A stretch of 64,000 nucleotides of DNA from Paraglaciecola sp. MB-3u-78 (GCF_002835935.1 NZ_PJCF01000013.1:186001-250000), one strand, 5' to 3'; shown: positions 9,918 to 19,092, numbered from the stretch's first letter. A program made the numbers and translations. The notes: a model not told the origin generated them from the letters alone.

Positions 9918-10631
9918 TTACCCAAATAATATAGGCAGAATCAAAGAAGTGGCAATACCATTCACGCAAAGGGCCAAAGAGGCGAAGGCTGTGCACTGCT
10001 CGCTAATTGAAATGGCTCGGGCGGTACCGACTGCATGCGAGACCGCACCTAAAGCGGTGCCTTGAGCTGCTTGATTGTGTACCCCAATTAACGCGAACAA
10101 AGCCGGACCACAAATAGCGCCCACAATTCCCGTGCTAATAACAAAAACCGCCGCCAATGAAGGTATGCCACCGATGGCTCCCGCCGCATCCATAGCCAGT
10201 GGCGTGGTAATCGATTTCACTAACATAGTCATTTGCAAGTTAAGGGGTGTATCAAGTAAATATAGGCATGTCCAAGATAAGGCCGGTGATAAAACCCCAG
10301 CAACCGATATTGGCACTAATACTCGCCAGCTCATTTTCATCAATATATTAAGTTGCTTATATAAGGGTACCGCTAAAGCAACAGTAGCGGGTCCCAAAAG
10401 AGCAGATAGCAAATTAGTGTAATCTTGATATTCAGAAACGCTGGTATGGGTCCATGATTGCAACAATATAATCAGCAATGTACTCACTATAAGCGGATGT
10501 AAAGCTGGATGTATAAACCATAAAGGCTTGGTTATTTTATACAAATGCAAGGCGCCGATATAAATGATAACCGTGACCATCAACCACAACAGCGTCGCCA
10601 GCCAATTGATCTCATTTAGAAAGGTGAGCAT
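9918..10631 (-). CDS. lrgB: LrgB/CidB-family membrane protein
   Basis: 237 residues starting at ATG 10631 directly behind GGGAGGGGAG, one base after the lrgA stop. It is highly hydrophobic with the LrgB signature: KSITTPLAMDAAGAIGGIPSLAAVFVISTGIVGAICGP, then GTALGAVSHAVGTARAI and EQ. With LrgA it forms a membrane complex. In Bacillus and Staphylococcus, LrgAB-type pairs (PftAB) take up pyruvate or modulate murein hydrolases. Here the position beside three lactate genes favours pyruvate/lactate transport (inference). Confidence 0.85.
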   Translation of the reverse strand: MLTFLNEINWLATLLWLMVTVIIYIGALHLYKITKPLWFIHPALHPLIVSTLLIILLQSWTHTSVSEYQDYTNLLSALLGPATVALAVPLYKQLNILMKMSWRVLVPISVAGVLSPALSWTCLYLLDTPLNLQMTMLVKSITTPLAMDAAGAIGGIPSLAAVFVISTGIVGAICGPALFALIGVHNQAAQGTALGAVSHAVGTARAISISEQCTAFASLALCVNGIATSLILPILFG

Positions 10632-10632
10632 C

Positions 10633-11034
10633 TTAACTCCCCTCCCTTGGCGGTTTATCACGGTTTACATTTGCAGGATCCAACTTGTGCATTAATTTCT
10701 GACTAATCCAACCGGTAACAGCCAAACTCACTAATGTCGACACCACAATAGAAAAAAACAAGGCCAAAGGAAACGCCGCGATTAAGTCAATAAAATTCAC
10801 AATAGCGACAATGGCTGGAATAAAAAATAGAGACATATGCCCAAGCAAGGGATTAGCTGCATTAGAAATGACCTTTGGCACGCCTTTAATCCATAACAAG
10901 CCACAAAACAAAACGGCTATACCCAGCAAAGCAGGTGGAACATTTATGTTAACCAGAAGTAGCAGATATTTAGCTACAAAAAATAAAATACTCAGAAAAA
11001 AAAGGCCTATCAAAAATTGACTCAGGTTTTTCAT
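10633..11034 (-). CDS. lrgA: LrgA/CidA-family membrane protein
   Basis: The ATG at 11034 gives 133 residues with four predicted helices and the LrgA pattern VPPALLGIAVLFCGLLWIKGVPKVI...LLGHMSLFFIPAIVAI. An in-frame TTG at 11139 would add a 35-residue Ser-rich tail unlike the family, so the internal start is preferred although its ribosome binding site is weak. It is the first gene of the lrgAB pair and transcribes toward the convergent dld end. It is partner of LrgB in a putative pyruvate transporter or holin-like complex. Confidence 0.8.
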   Translation of the reverse strand: MKNLSQFLIGLFFLSILFFVAKYLLLLVNINVPPALLGIAVLFCGLLWIKGVPKVISNAANPLLGHMSLFFIPAIVAIVNFIDLIAAFPLALFFSIVVSTLVSLAVTGWISQKLMHKLDPANVNRDKPPREGS

Positions 11035-11257
11035 AAAGCTGAATTTAGATGCTGCGCTTTGGGGGGATGATGATGAAATAATGAGTCCCTTTCTTTGAGT
11101 TGTCGACTTTAAACTCTTTGTTATTAAAGAAGAAATCAATAATAAACGCTATCCATGAGCTAGGCAATGAGGAAATTATCAATGTCGGAGTTAATGTAAA
11201 AACGCAGCCTTAAAATTAACATTACTGTTCTGTTAATTCCCTACTAGAGCACAATTC

Positions 11258-11302
11258 AGTTATTTACATAGACATTGTAAACATTGTCAAAGAATGACGA
11301 TA
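11258..11302 (-). promoter_or_regulatory. 45-bp motif shared with 20846-20892; possible lrgA promoter
   Basis: The minus strand reads TTGACA then, after 18 bases, TAAATA, a plausible sigma-70 promoter facing lrgA. Most of this block, including the TTTACAATG core, recurs at 20846-20892 downstream of cstA. The recurrence makes either a shared regulatory element or a dispersed repeat possible. Confidence 0.3.
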
Positions 11303-11374
11303 AGTATCTACGAAGTTACGTCTCCTGATCTGAGAGAAATCCAAAAACGATGATAGTTTTATTCACACAATGGC

Positions 11375-11488
11375 AAAATAGTGCCAAATTCCCTTAGCCC
11401 GCATTCTAAATAAATGAAAGTTTGTAAGCAGGTTATGCCTGCGAAGATGTCATGGGTATTTAATGCAAACCTGACCCCAAGTAGTTTA
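11375..11488. repeat. 114-bp dispersed repeat, copy 1
   Basis: Same length and orientation as 19178-19291, roughly 88 percent identical by eye. Conserved cores are GCAGGTTATGCCTGCGAAG, which contains the dyad GCAGG/CCTGC, and the terminal CAAACCTGACCCCAA. The two copies bracket the insertion-sequence cluster at 12.6-19.1 kb. Confidence 0.7.
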
Positions 11489-11506
11489 TACATCTTGGGA
11501 GTTTTC

Positions 11507-11764
11507 CTAGAATCCTTGGAAAAAAGGAATTTTAAACCAAATAGTACCGACATCTGTTTTCCAAATATCAAAAGCATACCCGTTTTCAACACCTCCATTT
11601 TGTTTATCTGCAAGGTTAACTTTATAACCAATTTTTTCTAGGTATCGGTAGCATAACTTCATTGCTTCTTGACTAGATCTTGCATTTTTAAAATGAAATG
11701 CGGTTTCTTTGGACTTTCCATCACCAATTGCTGCAGGCAGATTTTCAGAAAAAACATTCGACAT
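11507..11764 (-). CDS. Small conserved-looking hypothetical protein
   Basis: 85 residues from ATG 11764 behind AGGAG. The protein is soluble, with the pattern AIGDGKSKETAFHFKNA.S..EAMKLCYRYLEKIGY and a C-terminal DVGTIWFKIPFF beta-hairpin. This opening (GDGSSxxxAI) is familiar from short uncharacterised gammaproteobacterial proteins, but no function is known to me. It stands alone between repeats. Its start and ribosome binding site are good enough to think it is real. Confidence 0.5.
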   Translation of the reverse strand: MSNVFSENLPAAIGDGKSKETAFHFKNARSSQEAMKLCYRYLEKIGYKVNLADKQNGGVENGYAFDIWKTDVGTIWFKIPFFQGF

Positions 11765-11946
11765 TGATGCTCCTTGTGTAAAATAAAAACCGACAATGTA
11801 ATTAACATTCCAACTGGAACAGCATCACCGGCAAAGCCATAGTAATTTACTGAAGAATTACCATGGGTAATCTTGGTAAATAATTATAAATTAAAGGCGA
11901 ATGATGCCTCATATTTGCCATATTTACCTCTCTTTTATATCCTTGA

Positions 11947-12036
11947 GGGAGTGAAAGTCGGCTATTTTCCGTCTATTACTCAAACGTTTTCACATAATTC
12001 AAAATTCAAAACAAGCACCTCCCACTGTTGTGCAAA
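11947..12036. repeat. Dispersed intergenic repeat A, copy 1
   Basis: Inverted relative to 24462-24553 and partly shared with 39991-40029. Conserved parts are GTGAAAGTCGGCTATTT, TCTATTACTCAA and CAAGCACCTCCC. It is not coding and of unknown origin, probably a small mobile or miniature repeat family of this genome. Confidence 0.65.
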
Positions 12037-12320
12037 CCAGTTTTGAATATTGCTTTGGTTTATTATGATGAACTGCTTTTATTCAAACAGACTTATCTGA
12101 GGTGGCCCTCTACTTTTTGGGGGTAATAATTCGACGACTTAGTCATTTTTTGTATTGAGGTGAGCATAAGCCGCCAGATCAATTATTTAACCTGAACTCG
12201 ATGTATGGACGTGCCGGGTCCCTAGAAGTAATTACAATAAAAACAATATGTTAGATGCTGACAATTAGTTTGCGAAGACATTGAACGATTCCAGTGCTGC
12301 TATTATTGCGTTTATCGAGG

Positions 12321-12408
12321 CGAGCTTGTGAGGGAATAGCGCGCTATTGTGAGCAAGTTCAACGAAGATAGGCGCAATCATAGTGGTACTGGACGGTATG
12401 GCTTATCC
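12321..12408. repeat. 88-bp dispersed repeat F, copy 1
   Basis: Matches 47389-47476 in direct orientation with the same length. Shared cores are CGAGCTTGTGA, GCAAGTTCAAC and GGACGGTATGGCTTATCC. Both copies lie near fragments resembling the end of a decayed IS4-type element, so this may be an IS-derived remnant. Confidence 0.6.
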
Positions 12409-12608
12409 CGATCTCATAATCGATGGGATCAGGTTGAATGGTGATTATTTTGCAATATCTCTTTATAAGATTGCTCATCAAGCACGAATAATGACAGCTA
12501 ACATCAGATGATATTCGTGGGGATCCCTCAGGGTCAGGTTCATTGAAAAATAGAAATCATTTGATTTTTAATGCGTTAAACGCCTTGGACCTTCTATCAC
12601 CGCCTTGT

Positions 12609-13821
12609 CAGGGCAATCGCATTAAAATATTTGTAGCAGTTTCAGCAAGTAATCATTATCCCAACCTGCCATTTGCCGCTTAATCTTAATACCTACCTTA
12701 TTATCATTATCTGACGTTAATAAATTCAAAGATATGTGGCGTAATATTGCCATGTTTTGATCTGCATATCCTTGACGAATTCGACAATGATCTTCGTCAA
12801 ATGCCATATCTAATCTCCAGTGAAGATTATTCTCTACACCCCAATGAGCACGTACATAGTGAGCAAATTTCTCTGCATCGTTATGCTTAACGCTACTAAT
12901 AAAGTATCGCGTTTCTTCTGACCATTCGTTCGCAAGAAATCTTCTTGATTTGACGCTAACAATACTGGCAAGGTGTGGGTGAGTATGATGCTCAGTAAGC
13001 CAGTCAATTCGGTTGCAGGAAGTCACTGTTCTTTCTTCAATACGGCCATGCCCTGAATCAATACTCTTATAAGTATTTAACGTGCCCTCATAACTTTTAG
13101 GGGTATTTTCAAAGAATAAAATCACATCATCATGTAGGGTGCTTTGATTTCCTTTCAGTGCGGTTAAATAATCAGCGCCTTTACTCACGATCAGTTCAGC
13201 CGATTTCTTTTGTGTGTTTAATGCATCGGTTGTGATGATACTGCCTGTGATGTCTAAGTTTTTGAGTAGGGAAGGTAAGGCGGTTATTTCATTCGATTTT
13301 TCATCAACTTTCACTTGTCCAAGTGCCAGCTGATTATCATGTGACCATGCGCTAACCATATAAATAGCTGATTTATTAGATGACTTATCATGAGTGCGTC
13401 GAAGGCATTTACCGTCAATAGCGATCACATCGCCCGTGACATTTTTTACTATCTCTTTGATCCAGCTAGAAAAACAGGTTTGAAATTGCTCAGGATCAAT
13501 TAAGGAAAAAATACGTCCCAAAGTATCATGAGACGGAATACCATTTTCTAGGGATAAATATTGTTCAAACCAAGTGCGTTTAATGTTGGCAAATTTTTCA
13601 ATGGCAACCCAGCCATCACAGCCACAGATAACGGCACATAGGGTAATAAAAAAGATGTCATCTAATTTATGTAATTGTTTTCTTAGAAGACGAGGATCTT
13701 CAATGTCTTTGAAATGTTCGATAAGTGTGGGCTTGTATTTGGTCATATTACGTCGCGTAAAGCGAAGTAATAGATCAAATTAGGGGATCTGTGTCAAGCC
13801 ATTTTTAATGCGATTGCCCTG
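12609..13821 (-). mobile_element. ISAs1-family insertion sequence, copy 1
   Basis: 1213 bp bounded by the 19-bp inverted repeat CAGGGCAATCGCATTAAAA (12609-12627 and, reversed, 13803-13821). The 10-bp direct repeat ACCGCCTTGT is at 12599-12608 and 13822-13831, a clean target duplication. It has one transposase gene. It is the same length as copy 2 (17880-19092), with an identical transposase protein, so transposition was recent. Confidence 0.95.
12622..13746 (-). CDS. ISAs1-family transposase, copy 1
   Basis: 374 residues, the full family length (H-repeat-associated/YhhI type). N-terminal DDE_Tnp_1-associated region (DPRLLRKQLHKLDDIFFITL, residues 17-36), then a DDE catalytic domain with GDVIAIDGKCLRRT, ITTDALNTQ, and the C-terminal HWGVENNLHWRLDMAFDED, which supplies the final acidic residue. 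The protein is identical to that at 17955-19079. The ATG sits shortly inside the right inverted repeat. It probably catalyses its own transposition. Confidence 0.95.
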   Translation of the reverse strand: MTKYKPTLIEHFKDIEDPRLLRKQLHKLDDIFFITLCAVICGCDGWVAIEKFANIKRTWFEQYLSLENGIPSHDTLGRIFSLIDPEQFQTCFSSWIKEIVKNVTGDVIAIDGKCLRRTHDKSSNKSAIYMVSAWSHDNQLALGQVKVDEKSNEITALPSLLKNLDITGSIITTDALNTQKKSAELIVSKGADYLTALKGNQSTLHDDVILFFENTPKSYEGTLNTYKSIDSGHGRIEERTVTSCNRIDWLTEHHTHPHLASIVSVKSRRFLANEWSEETRYFISSVKHNDAEKFAHYVRAHWGVENNLHWRLDMAFDEDHCRIRQGYADQNMAILRHISLNLLTSDNDNKVGIKIKRQMAGWDNDYLLKLLQIF

Positions 13822-13887
13822 ACCGCCTTGTGGTGATAGCTTGACTCTTCTGGATAAAAGGGGTCGGGGATAAAAGGGGTCGTAGTC

Positions 13888-15446
13888 GAATGGCACTTAA
13901 TTAAGGATAAAATCACATGATATCAAATAGTTACTTCATCTTTTGTGGGTGACCATTCTTCATAATATCTTGTCTGGCTTCAGACCTAGGGATCATCAAT
14001 AACTTATAGGGTTTGGGTCGCCGCTTGATGGCTCTGGGCTCCATCCTTCCAGGTCTGTTGCCTACGAGCCGCTTTGCTATCAAGGCAAACATCGGAGCAT
14101 CCAACGCTTTTTCCAATAAAAAATACGTGTTCCATATTTGTACCGTATGTTTAAAACTCAGTTGCCTTGGTAGTAAGTCTTGCTCAACGGCGGCTTGCGC
14201 CATTAATAACCGGATTAGATTATTGGCCAAAAAGTACACCCACATCTCCTTTTGACACATTTCAGGTGTTTTACAACTCAGTACAACCAGACCTAATGTC
14301 GTCTTGAGGTTTCTAAAATCGACTTCAACATGCCAACGTTGTTTAAACAACGCACCTAGCTCTTTTTTAGGATACTCCTTTGCAGCTAGCATAGTGGTAA
14401 TAAGCGTTTTTTGACCGACCTTAAATTCTCGAATGGTAATTTTTTCAGGTGCTTCATGAAAGGCTTTCTGAGTCATCCAATCTGGTTTTATTTTAGGTTT
14501 ACTGAAATCGATTAAGTGGTCTTTTTTAGCTAACGCGATACCTTTTCCAAAATCGGTCATTAATTTGCGAGGGCCTAGTTGTTCAAACAGCACATCAACA
14601 CCTCTGTTCATCATTTCAACCAATAAAAAATAACTTCCAAAAAAAGCATCGCCTACCACTATATCCCCAACGTTAAAGGTATCGAGTACATTACGAAGCA
14701 AACTTTTCTCATCACTTCCTTTACCTTTACAAGGTCCTATTGATGCATTAAGGATAACACCTGTGTGCAAACAACTTACTGCGAGTAACCGGCATATAGG
14801 GAAACCTAGCCCTTCTTTTTGATTCTTTGGTTGTGGGTAAGCAACCTGTGATTTTTCAGTGTCCGGCATTGATATTGTCGTACCATCAATCAGTCGAACA
14901 GACCGGCCAAACCATTTCCATTGAGGGGGAGTATTTTGAGAAATACTATTACCCACTTTAACGGTAAGCTGAGTTAACAAAGCTAAAGGTAATTTCTGCC
15001 GGGCAAGACAGTACGCTCCAGTATTGGGGCTGATTGTTCGCGAATTTTCTTGTGATTGGGTTTGAATAATCAGGTCATTAACAGCTTTACTGCAAGAACG
15101 ATCATCACTTAGAGCTTGAGCCATAAACATAGATAATGTTTGCATGGGCGTGTAAATTTGCTCCCTGTATTCGGGGATATTCTCTTCTACTATTGAAAGC
15201 CATTCATCATTGTACAACAACTCAAGAAAGTCGGTTGCTGTGATGTTTGTTGCGTATTTTTTAATTTTTGACTGTTGAGAAAGATAAAATTGGGAGATAA
15301 TGGACATTGAGGTAGAGAGCTTTTGTGAACGTTTTTGTGGTGAAAATATTTTACAGGACTCTCTGCCTTTTTTGGTTTTTATTTAGATAAACAATTAACT
15401 TAACCATTTGTTTATTAAATAATATATCCTTAATTAAGCGCCATTC
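13888..15446 (-). mobile_element. IS4-family insertion sequence, intact
   Basis: 1559 bp with 22-bp terminal inverted repeats (13888-13909 and 15425-15446, one mismatch; core CTTAATTAAGGATA). The 11-bp direct repeat GGGTCGTAGTC is at 13877-13887 and 15447-15457, in the 10-13 bp range typical of IS4 elements. Rejoining the flanks restores an uninterrupted repeat-like sequence. It is nested between the two ISAs1 copies. Confidence 0.92.
13931..15307 (-). CDS. IS4-family transposase
   Basis: 458 residues with N-terminal insert domain and DDE transposase core: RLIDGTTISMPDT (first Asp, about residue 139), GDAFFGSYF (second Asp) and the YREK-like region LGALFKQRWHVEVDFRNLKTTLG carrying the catalytic Glu/Asp. 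It is full length with no internal stop and occupies almost the whole element between its inverted repeats. Function is transposition of this IS. Confidence 0.93.
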   Translation of the reverse strand: MSIISQFYLSQQSKIKKYATNITATDFLELLYNDEWLSIVEENIPEYREQIYTPMQTLSMFMAQALSDDRSCSKAVNDLIIQTQSQENSRTISPNTGAYCLARQKLPLALLTQLTVKVGNSISQNTPPQWKWFGRSVRLIDGTTISMPDTEKSQVAYPQPKNQKEGLGFPICRLLAVSCLHTGVILNASIGPCKGKGSDEKSLLRNVLDTFNVGDIVVGDAFFGSYFLLVEMMNRGVDVLFEQLGPRKLMTDFGKGIALAKKDHLIDFSKPKIKPDWMTQKAFHEAPEKITIREFKVGQKTLITTMLAAKEYPKKELGALFKQRWHVEVDFRNLKTTLGLVVLSCKTPEMCQKEMWVYFLANNLIRLLMAQAAVEQDLLPRQLSFKHTVQIWNTYFLLEKALDAPMFALIAKRLVGNRPGRMEPRAIKRRPKPYKLLMIPRSEARQDIMKNGHPQKMK

Positions 15447-15515
15447 GGGTCGTAGTCAATTTAAATTCTGTTATTCTAACGTTCATTATAGATATTATTA
15501 TTTTTACAAATATTC

Positions 15516-16172
15516 ATGCTCATATATTTACGAAAATTAGGACGGATTTCATTAGATAAAGCTAAAAATAGCCGCGGTTCAATGAAGTCTTGGATTGGAC
15601 GATTTATATTTGAATCTGCCCTTATTATGTTCAGTATATTATGTGCTCTGGCGATCAACAGCTGGCACAACGACCAAGAAAATAGAAATTTGGTTCATCA
15701 ATCTCTCTTAACCTTTCAACGAGAAGTTGGATACAACCAACAATGGGTGGACAGTTCTTACCCTTATATATTGGGGGTGCGAGATGTCATCGTTAACACA
15801 CAACAAAATAACCATCCTTTGGGAATAGAAGATTTTCAGCAAATGATCGGCTCCATCCAACTGGCATTATTGCGAAAAAGCACTTGGGATACGGCAGTCA
15901 GTGCCGGAGTATTAACCCATATGAATTTTGAACTGGTGGCCGCACTCTCATTAACCTATGGGTTACAAGAACGTGTAGAAACTATCCACAATGATGGGCT
16001 GTCAGAGGTGGTGAAAAATACGTATGAGCTGGCAGAGAACACCAGAGCTTTGAATTACAGCTCTGTGCGTTACTTAAATAGCATCCTGGAAGCTGAGTCT
16101 GAATTAAAAGCAGCCTATGATCAGGTGAACGAAATATTACGATTGCAGGTTGAGCTGTATTCTAAAAATTAG
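15516..16172 (+). CDS. DUF6090-like membrane-anchored protein
   Basis: 218 residues. The N-terminus MLIYLRKLGRISLDKAKNS then a single hydrophobic helix (about 30-48, ALIMFSILCALAINSW) followed by NDQENRN resembles DUF6090 proteins, which start similarly and carry one helix. The rest (residues 50-218) is helical and predicted periplasmic. Function unknown. The ATG at 15516 has no good ribosome binding site. An IS4 element ends 70 bp upstream, so its native promoter may be displaced. It is convergent with the phosphate-binding-like gene, only 8 bp apart. Confidence 0.6.
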   Translation: MLIYLRKLGRISLDKAKNSRGSMKSWIGRFIFESALIMFSILCALAINSWHNDQENRNLVHQSLLTFQREVGYNQQWVDSSYPYILGVRDVIVNTQQNNHPLGIEDFQQMIGSIQLALLRKSTWDTAVSAGVLTHMNFELVAALSLTYGLQERVETIHNDGLSEVVKNTYELAENTRALNYSSVRYLNSILEAESELKAAYDQVNEILRLQVELYSKN

Positions 16173-16180
16173 TTAATAAT

Positions 16181-16678
16181 TTATAACCTATATTCATAAT
16201 CTTTGTCATCTGGAAATTTACCATTTACTTTCAAAATTTTGGCATTCACGGGGACTTGTGAAAGAGGTACAAAGGTAATTGCACCAGGAATGGCCGTAAC
16301 TAAATTTATCGCCATACTCAAACTGTACATAACTTTAGGTGCTGAAGCGACTTCAGCTTTGAACATCTTGGTTATCCAATATTTGCGAAACTCTTTTTCA
16401 GACATTTGATATATCTGCCTAAGCCCGAAAGTTCTTTCAGGTGAAACAGGCGCACGAATAAGCAGCGTGATACGACTATTATCCGGCCAAAATTGCTGTT
16501 CGGCCAAAAATATTCTAGCGACTTCGTCCTGAGTTAATTCATCCACATTGGTATCTGGGTGGGTAATAATGGCTAATGGTCCAACAAGTTCTTGTGCTGC
16601 TCCACATGCCAAAGCAGAGATATTGCTTAGCACAAGAAATGCAAGTATCTTAATTATTGCGTGGCGTTGCGGCTTCAT
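16181..16678 (-). CDS. Short PstS-like phosphate-binding protein
   Basis: 165 residues from ATG 16678 behind GGAG; an ATG at 16690 adds only four residues. A signal peptide ends around ALACGAA. The mature protein is of the short PBP-like type (PBP_like_2): IITHPDTNVDELTQDEVARIFLAEQQFWPD, followed by SPERTFGLRQIYQMSEKEFRKYWITKMF and AINLVTAIPGAITFVPLSQVP. Related proteins are annotated as phosphate ABC-transporter substrate-binding proteins. No permease genes are here. It follows an outer-membrane barrel gene by 16 bp, a pairing suggesting a phosphate- or anion-responsive system (inference). Confidence 0.7.
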   Translation of the reverse strand: MKPQRHAIIKILAFLVLSNISALACGAAQELVGPLAIITHPDTNVDELTQDEVARIFLAEQQFWPDNSRITLLIRAPVSPERTFGLRQIYQMSEKEFRKYWITKMFKAEVASAPKVMYSLSMAINLVTAIPGAITFVPLSQVPVNAKILKVNGKFPDDKDYEYRL

Positions 16679-16694
16679 AATATTCTCCATGAAA

Positions 16695-17801
16695 TTATAA
16701 GTTTAATGAATTAGGTAACACGATACTCAACTGCAGAGCAACACTGTTATATCGCTTATTCTTACTTACCTGCTCATTTCGATATTCCATTTTTAACGTC
16801 GTATAATCGGCAATGTCATAACGCAATCCCAAAGTTGTGCTTTCGAATGACTGGTCTTTTGCAAACAAAATATCATCTTGATTAGCACTGATCTTATCAA
16901 ATCGTAGGTAGGGTTTTAACTTTTCAAATTGGCCATCCAACCGACGTGCCACCTGAATATAATAACCACTACCGGTATTGCTCAACTCTCCTCCCTTATC
17001 CAGCTGATGATCCCAATATATATACTCAGCCACAATCTCAAGCTCCTCCCTTTCTAATGCCACATGAAATCCAGTTATCGATTCCTTAATATTAGGTAAA
17101 TGTTCGGGAGACGAATGGTCTTCTTGTTCTTCCATATTCACGGTGTCCTGATAATAACTCGCACCAAATTCTAGCCCTGGAAGCGCACTAGAACGTATGT
17201 AAGTTTGTAACGTAATTGCATTATCACCTTGGGTTACATCGTGGTGTCCACCCTGCACGGAAATGTTATTATGAAGGCCATTACCCACTCCAGCTCGATA
17301 GCCAAAGTTCAGTGAATCAACTGGCACAGCGCCTTCCAGCAAAATACCTTCAAAGTGAATTGGTATGATTTGGCTGCCAAACTTCATCACGCGCGGTCGA
17401 TCAATTGTGGTTTGTAACCATGCCCCATGATGATAAGTAGAATTCCAGTATCCTAATGGCGTGTGGTATTTACCCAATGAGAGCTTGAACCTATCAGAAA
17501 AATCATACCGGACAATAAAACGTTCCACATCTGTGGTTGTTTTGGATGATTTTGTAGTAAGAGTCACTTCGGAAAAAATTGTGAGGTGATCACTCAGTGA
17601 CGATATTAAATGGCCGACCTGTTGACCCGACACTACATCACCTTTGCCATTCATATCTTCTGAATAATAATGGGCCTCGCCAAACAAGTGAATGGCTAAA
17701 TTGGGATACGGATTTTCGATTTGGTAGGCAGGTGCTTCCTTCGAATTCACACTGTGTGGACATGCCATAACGCATGAACAAATAAGCAAGCGCTTTAACA
17801 T
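16695..17801 (-). CDS. Outer-membrane beta-barrel porin-like protein
   Basis: 368 residues, ATG 17801 behind GGGAAG. Signal peptide of about 20 residues with a Cys-containing core. The mature protein alternates polar and hydrophobic residues in repeated beta-strands, with motifs common to phosphate-selective porin-like barrels: SLGKYHTPLGYWNSTYHHGAWLQTTIDRPR near residue 110, LEFGASYYQDT, EIVAEYIYW and the C-terminal LRYDIADYTTLKMEYRNE. It is cotranscribed with the phosphate-binding-like gene. The solute is not determinable. The ISAs1 copy 2 insertion lies 78 bp upstream and may affect its promoter. Confidence 0.72.
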   Translation of the reverse strand: MLKRLLICSCVMACPHSVNSKEAPAYQIENPYPNLAIHLFGEAHYYSEDMNGKGDVVSGQQVGHLISSLSDHLTIFSEVTLTTKSSKTTTDVERFIVRYDFSDRFKLSLGKYHTPLGYWNSTYHHGAWLQTTIDRPRVMKFGSQIIPIHFEGILLEGAVPVDSLNFGYRAGVGNGLHNNISVQGGHHDVTQGDNAITLQTYIRSSALPGLEFGASYYQDTVNMEEQEDHSSPEHLPNIKESITGFHVALEREELEIVAEYIYWDHQLDKGGELSNTGSGYYIQVARRLDGQFEKLKPYLRFDKISANQDDILFAKDQSFESTTLGLRYDIADYTTLKMEYRNEQVSKNKRYNSVALQLSIVLPNSLNL

Positions 17802-17879
17802 GTATTCTTCCCTAAATTATAAACAATTTGGATGATCTCATATCCCGTCTAATAGGACAATAGATGTCTTATATTGTGC

Positions 17880-19092
17880 CAGGGCAATCGCATTAAAAAT
17901 GGCTTGACACAGATCCCCTAATTTGATCTATTACTTCGCTTTACGCGACGTAATATGACCAAATACAAGCCCACACTTATCGAACATTTCAAAGACATTG
18001 AAGATCCTCGTCTTCTAAGAAAACAATTACATAAATTAGATGACATCTTTTTTATTACCCTATGTGCCGTTATCTGTGGCTGTGATGGCTGGGTTGCCAT
18101 TGAAAAATTTGCCAACATTAAACGCACTTGGTTTGAACAATATTTATCCCTAGAAAATGGTATTCCGTCTCATGATACTTTGGGACGTATTTTTTCCTTA
18201 ATTGATCCTGAGCAATTTCAAACCTGTTTTTCTAGCTGGATCAAAGAGATAGTAAAAAATGTCACGGGCGATGTGATCGCTATTGACGGTAAATGCCTTC
18301 GACGCACTCATGATAAGTCATCTAATAAATCAGCTATTTATATGGTTAGCGCATGGTCACATGATAATCAGCTGGCACTTGGACAAGTGAAAGTTGATGA
18401 AAAATCGAATGAAATAACCGCCTTACCTTCCCTACTCAAAAACTTAGACATCACAGGCAGTATCATCACAACCGATGCATTAAACACACAAAAGAAATCG
18501 GCTGAACTGATCGTGAGTAAAGGCGCTGATTATTTAACCGCACTGAAAGGAAATCAAAGCACCCTACATGATGATGTGATTTTATTCTTTGAAAATACCC
18601 CTAAAAGTTATGAGGGCACGTTAAATACTTATAAGAGTATTGATTCAGGGCATGGCCGTATTGAAGAAAGAACAGTGACTTCCTGCAACCGAATTGACTG
18701 GCTTACTGAGCATCATACTCACCCACACCTTGCCAGTATTGTTAGCGTCAAATCAAGAAGATTTCTTGCGAACGAATGGTCAGAAGAAACGCGATACTTT
18801 ATTAGTAGCGTTAAGCATAACGATGCAGAGAAATTTGCTCACTATGTACGTGCTCATTGGGGTGTAGAGAATAATCTTCACTGGAGATTAGATATGGCAT
18901 TTGACGAAGATCATTGTCGAATTCGTCAAGGATATGCAGATCAAAACATGGCAATATTACGCCACATATCTTTGAATTTATTAACGTCAGATAATGATAA
19001 TAAGGTAGGTATTAAGATTAAGCGGCAAATGGCAGGTTGGGATAATGATTACTTGCTGAAACTGCTACAAATATTTTAATGCGATTGCCCTG
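17880..19092 (+). mobile_element. ISAs1-family insertion sequence, copy 2
   Basis: 1213 bp, the same length as copy 1 but inverted. It is bounded by the same 19-bp inverted repeat and flanked by its own 10-bp target duplication TATATTGTGC (17870-17879 and 19093-19102). Distinct duplications at the two copies show independent insertions. Confidence 0.95.
17955..19079 (+). CDS. ISAs1-family transposase, copy 2
   Basis: 374 residues, identical to the protein at 12622-13746, with the same domain order: N-terminal associated region and DDE core with AIDGKCLRRT, TTDALNTQKK and ENNLHWRLDMAFDED. Complete and apparently functional. Transcribed away from the porin at 17801. Confidence 0.95.
   Translation: MTKYKPTLIEHFKDIEDPRLLRKQLHKLDDIFFITLCAVICGCDGWVAIEKFANIKRTWFEQYLSLENGIPSHDTLGRIFSLIDPEQFQTCFSSWIKEIVKNVTGDVIAIDGKCLRRTHDKSSNKSAIYMVSAWSHDNQLALGQVKVDEKSNEITALPSLLKNLDITGSIITTDALNTQKKSAELIVSKGADYLTALKGNQSTLHDDVILFFENTPKSYEGTLNTYKSIDSGHGRIEERTVTSCNRIDWLTEHHTHPHLASIVSVKSRRFLANEWSEETRYFISSVKHNDAEKFAHYVRAHWGVENNLHWRLDMAFDEDHCRIRQGYADQNMAILRHISLNLLTSDNDNKVGIKIKRQMAGWDNDYLLKLLQIF

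Larger units (their letters stand above)
11035..11506. other. Intergenic region upstream of lrgA
   Basis: Holds an inverted repeat TTAACA-N9-TGTTAA (about 11217-11237), a 45-bp motif found again at 20846 (11258-11302), and one copy of a 114-bp dispersed repeat (11375-11488). No credible gene was seen. Confidence 0.5.
11765..12598. other. Gene-free repeat-rich region before ISAs1 copy 1
   Basis: Contains a dispersed repeat (11947-12036), an 88-bp repeat (12321-12408) and a short IS-end-like sequence (TTCGTGGGGATCCCTCAGGG, about 12512-12531). The last resembles the outer end of the decayed IS4 copy near 47047. No gene is visible. Confidence 0.5.
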
